Positions 21,197-23,970 of a stretch of DNA of 23,970 bases are shown here, piece after piece. The translations under genes and the position numbers were made by a program. This DNA comes from Deferribacterales bacterium. GTDB taxonomy: Bacteria > Chrysiogenota > Deferribacteres > Deferribacterales > JAISNW01. Below the pieces are notes generated by a model. It was not told the DNA's origin, did no database searches, and saw nothing but the letters and a program-made list of their open reading frames with translations. The stretch's first letter is position 1. Every line of letters begins with the position of its first letter. The stretch is from the NCBI GenBank assembly GCA_025997275.1, contig BNUJ01000009.1:1-23970 (forward strand), given 5' to 3'.

Positions 21197-22845
21197 AAAA
21201 TGCCCTTTGTGGTTGGCAAAGTATCGTTAGTTATCGCTACTGCCTGCCTTAAAGCCCGTGCGACACACTTGAATATAGCCTCTATGGTATGGTGCGCATT
21301 CTTGCCTGTAGCGGTAATGTGAATCGCCACACCCAGCGCATCGCTCAATGTTTTGAAAAAATGCTCCACCATATCAGTCGGAAAATCACCCACCATAGCC
21401 ATATTAAACGTGGCATTTAACGCAAAATCTGCCCTGCCGCTAAAATCAATTGTGACGTTTGCATCGCTCTCATCCATAGGCGTAGCAAAGCCGTAGCGAT
21501 TTATGCCGCATTTGTCGCCCAGTGCGCCTTTCAGCACAGCACCAAGCGCAATTGCAACGTCCTCTATGGTGTGGTGAGCATCAACATGCGTGTCGCCTAA
21601 TGCCTGAATGATTAACGATATACCGCTATGCTTAGAAAATTGTTCCAGCATATGGTCAAAGAAACCTACCCCTGTTGATATGTCGTAGATGCCCCTGTCA
21701 TCAAGGGTAAGCTCACAGAATATCTCCGTTTCAAGCGTCTTGCGCGAGTCTGAATATCTACGTGGCAGTTTAATCTCTCCTACATCAACATCAAGTGCCG
21801 CTAGCAATAGTTTATTTTCCAGCGGTAGTCCTATGCTAATGCGCAACGCTGACGGGTATGCAGTTGTCATATTGCGAACCATAATACCGCGACTCTTTAG
21901 CTGCTGATGTAGTCCCTCTGCATCTTTAGCTATGGCAAATATGAAATTGGTCTCACTCCTATAGACAACCTCAAAATGCGGGCAGTTGCTCAGCTTTTCA
22001 TATATAAAATCTCGCTCACTGCGCAGTTGCTCCACCTGCCTACGTGCGCGCAATAGCCCCAGCGGAGACAATGCTTTCAATGCCATATCAGATGCAGGTC
22101 TAGGTATAGGATACGGGGCGATAACACCAGCGAGTAGCTGAATTATATCGGCAGATGCGATAATAGCCCCAATTCTAGCACCCGCCAGCGCATATACTTT
22201 AGAGAGTGTCCTCAATATTATTAAATTTTCATATCTGTTTAATAATGTAGTAGCAGATGTGGTATTAGCAAATTCAATATACGCCTCGTCCACCACTACT
22301 AGCCCTTTGCCTCTGCGCGCCGCGCAAAGCTGCTCAATTTCAGAGATAGGGATAACATTGCCCGTTGGATTATTTGGAGTGCATATAAATGTCAGTTTCG
22401 TATCGTCAGCTGCTAACAGCTGTTCCGTATCAAGATTAAAATCAGCCTTTAGTGGGATTTTATTAACATTAACGCCGTATAGTGCTGCTACCATAGCATA
22501 ATACACAAACGTGGGTGTAGGTAGTGCTATAGAATCTCTGCCTGCATTACAAAACGTCTTTATAAGCAGGTCTATCCCCTCATCAGCCCCACGCGTAAGC
22601 AATATTTGGTTATTTGCCACTCCGTAAATCTCCGCAAGCCTGCGACGCAGAGCGTATGGCTGGTGTTCAGGGTAACGGTTCAGCATATTAGTGTTTTCCC
22701 CGTAGGGCTTTTCGGGGTTTTCATTTGCATCAAGCCAGACTAGCGGTGCAGATTCACTACGAGGTGAGCGGTAAATACTTGCTACTAGCACCTCTGGACG
22801 TGCCATAGATTTTAACCAATCGTTTGTTACATTCACGTTACTCAC
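21193..22845 (-). CDS. Fused histidinol-phosphate aminotransferase / imidazoleglycerol-phosphate dehydratase (HisC-HisB)
   Basis: A 550-aa fusion. Residues 1-355 are HisC, a PLP enzyme transferring an amino group to imidazole acetol phosphate: LDANENP, TRGADEG, CTPNNPTGN, VVVDEAYIEF and the PLP Lys216 in LRTLSKVYALAG. The block VIAPYPIPRPASDMALKAL is of enteric type. Residues from about 366 are HisB dehydratase: STGVGFFDHMLEQFSKHSG, DAHHTIEDVAIALG (metal-binding His), NAHHTIEAIFK and TLPTTKGIL. The junction falls near base 21780. In enteric bacteria HisB carries an N-terminal phosphatase instead; that domain is absent here, so dephosphorylation of histidinol phosphate must be done by a gene elsewhere. 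The two fused activities are steps 6 and 7 in reverse domain order. GTG start overlapping the hisD stop (GTGA), behind AGAGGG. Confidence 0.95.
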   Translation of the reverse strand: MSNVNVTNDWLKSMARPEVLVASIYRSPRSESAPLVWLDANENPEKPYGENTNMLNRYPEHQPYALRRRLAEIYGVANNQILLTRGADEGIDLLIKTFCNAGRDSIALPTPTFVYYAMVAALYGVNVNKIPLKADFNLDTEQLLAADDTKLTFICTPNNPTGNVIPISEIEQLCAARRGKGLVVVDEAYIEFANTTSATTLLNRYENLIILRTLSKVYALAGARIGAIIASADIIQLLAGVIAPYPIPRPASDMALKALSPLGLLRARRQVEQLRSERDFIYEKLSNCPHFEVVYRSETNFIFAIAKDAEGLHQQLKSRGIMVRNMTTAYPSALRISIGLPLENKLLLAALDVDVGEIKLPRRYSDSRKTLETEIFCELTLDDRGIYDISTGVGFFDHMLEQFSKHSGISLIIQALGDTHVDAHHTIEDVAIALGAVLKGALGDKCGINRYGFATPMDESDANVTIDFSGRADFALNATFNMAMVGDFPTDMVEHFFKTLSDALGVAIHITATGKNAHHTIEAIFKCVARALRQAVAITNDTLPTTKGIL

Positions 22846-23970
22846 TTTGTCCCTCTCCTAATCACGACAGATGCTTTATGCGCATCAAGCCCCTCTAACT
22901 CAGCCAATCGCTCCACAGTCGGGGCAATATGTAGAAACCCTTCATGGGAAACCTCTTGAAATGAGATAGACTTCATAAAGCTACTCACCCCTGCTGCACT
23001 ATACGTCCGCGCATGTCCGTAGGTAGGTATCACGTGATTCGTCCCGCTGGCGTAGTCGCCTAACGCCTCTGATGCCCAGTGCCCTATAAACACAGAACCA
23101 GCGTTCTGAATATCCTTTAATATTTCGTTAGCAGCAGCAACTTCAAGCATTAAATGTTCTGGCGCATACCTATTAGCCACCTCAACAGCCTCATTTAGGC
23201 TATTAACGAGCACGACTAGCCCATGTTCAAGTGCTTTACTAGCTATACTGACACGCGAAAGGTGCTTTATTTGTTCGTCTAATTCCTTTTGCACATTGTC
23301 AGCGAATTGGCTGTCTAATGCCACTAACACTATGCCCGCATTGGGGTCATGCTCAGCTTGTGCCAGCAAATCAGCGGCTACAAAGGCAGGGTTAGCCGAA
23401 CTATCAGCTATCACCATCACCTCTGACGGACCTGCAGGCATATCCAACGCCGCACCGTTCACATCACGCGCAACCTGTTGTTTAGCCTCTGTCACATAAA
23501 CATTGCCAGGACCAAATATTTTATCAACTTTTTTGATTGTAGCTGTGCCATAAGCAAGTGCTGCAATGGCTTGTGCGCCACCCATCTTGTATATCTCAGT
23601 CACGCCACACAGATTAGCCGCATAGAGTATAGGGTTAGGGATAGTGCCATCTTTTGCAGGGGGGGTTGCTACTACAATCCGCTTGCAACCCGCTATTTTA
23701 GCTGGCACCGCCAGCATTAGTAGCGTAGAGACTAGCGGTGCACTGCCGCCGGGTATATATAAGCCCACATTTTCTATTGCCCGATATTCGCGCCATAAGG
23801 TTATACCATTTGACTCTAGTTTTTCAGGACTAGGCTGCTGTAGCTTGTGAAAGTTATAGATATTATTATACGCTGTCTTTATTGCGCTTTCTGTTATATC
23901 GTCTAGCCTATCTGCCAATGTAAGCTCATCTGTGCTAACGCTGATATTCTTTAATTCCACCCCGTCAAAT
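22842..23970 (-). CDS. hisD: Histidinol dehydrogenase, N-terminal part outside window
   Basis: Oxidises histidinol to histidine in two NAD-dependent steps. About 375 residues are visible. The family is usually about 430, and the frame stays open to the window edge (encoding FDGVEL just before base 23960), so the first 50-60 residues lie outside; a GTG at 23960 is not the true start. Visible motifs are VGLYIPGGSAPLVSTLLMLA, FGPGNVYVTEAK, DMPAGPSEVMVIAD, LLAQAEHD (zinc Gln and His), YAPEHLML (catalytic Glu-His), GDYASGTNHVIPTYG (zinc Asp), and LDAHKASVV (C-terminal zinc His). The zinc and catalytic residues in the visible part are present. It precedes hisC-hisB with a four-base overlap; hisG would be expected upstream in this operon order. 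Confidence 0.97.
   Translation of the reverse strand, partial: FDGVELKNISVSTDELTLADRLDDITESAIKTAYNNIYNFHKLQQPSPEKLESNGITLWREYRAIENVGLYIPGGSAPLVSTLLMLAVPAKIAGCKRIVVATPPAKDGTIPNPILYAANLCGVTEIYKMGGAQAIAALAYGTATIKKVDKIFGPGNVYVTEAKQQVARDVNGAALDMPAGPSEVMVIADSSANPAFVAADLLAQAEHDPNAGIVLVALDSQFADNVQKELDEQIKHLSRVSIASKALEHGLVVLVNSLNEAVEVANRYAPEHLMLEVAAANEILKDIQNAGSVFIGHWASEALGDYASGTNHVIPTYGHARTYSAAGVSSFMKSISFQEVSHEGFLHIAPTVERLAELEGLDAHKASVVIRRGTK

Noticed and set aside
23656..23665. G7/C7 run in hisD as another slippage site
   Set aside because: It is shorter than typical contingency tracts and lies in a conserved biosynthetic gene at a normal Pro-Pro position.

Overview
The window comes from a motile, probably Gram-negative bacterium of moderate to slightly low GC (judged by eye). 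Signs of this are two lipoprotein signal sequences, a flagellin-like protein, a CheR chemotaxis methyltransferase, a surface-polysaccharide type glycosyltransferase, and ATA as a very common Ile codon throughout, including in the his genes. I cannot fix the phylum. ThyX, FixCX, a STAS-HEAT protein next to cheR and a PilZ-like protein would fit a deep-branching diderm lineage such as Deferribacterota, but that is a guess.

Layout. (1) Bases 1-1349: a leftward surface-protein operon behind a consensus promoter at 1052-1080. It encodes a 52-aa exported peptide, a 208-aa lipoprotein, and a second lipoprotein that runs off the window. A 99-bp element with 26-27 bp near-perfect terminal inverted repeats separates it from carB. 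(2) Bases 1350-7214, rightward: carB, then rpmE-thyX-fixC-fixX, the last four tightly packed and with their own consensus promoter inside the end of carB. (3) Bases 7267-8331: a flagellin-like gene ending in a bidirectional terminator shared with the convergent enolase gene. (4) Bases 8338-10956: eno (leftward) and a radical SAM gene (rightward), divergent from overlapping promoters. (5) Bases 10992-14718: a motility/signalling operon with a STAS-HEAT protein, cheR, an 89-aa charged protein, a PilZ-like protein and a membrane-anchored coiled coil. (6) Bases 14743-18396: a family 2 glycosyltransferase coupled to a 906-aa polytopic membrane protein with a C-terminal LamG-like domain. (7) Bases 18473-23970, leftward: hisD (5' part outside the window), a fused hisC-hisB, hisH, hisA, hisF and hisIE. 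The his genes overlap or nearly touch in the enteric order D-(CB)-H-A-F-IE.

Working together. The his operon covers most histidine synthesis steps from the ATP-PRPP adduct onward. No hisG and no histidinol-phosphate phosphatase is visible. CarB supplies carbamoyl phosphate (carA is not here), ThyX makes dTMP, and FixCX would pass electrons between an electron-transfer flavoprotein (fixAB not here) and quinone. Regions 3 and 5 belong to motility and chemotaxis signalling, and region 6 to envelope glycan assembly.

Most notable observations. A G9 tract in the polytopic membrane protein gene and a T10 tract in the lipoprotein gene are placed so that a one-base slip in either direction hits an early stop, so both are candidate phase-variable surface loci. 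The hisC-hisB fusion sits in an enteric-like operon that lacks the phosphatase domain. Three genes (carB, radical SAM, glycosyltransferase) have a -10 box only 8-12 nt from the ATG and no Shine-Dalgarno, which suggests leaderless mRNAs. A small exported-peptide gene is associated with a repeated operon junction.
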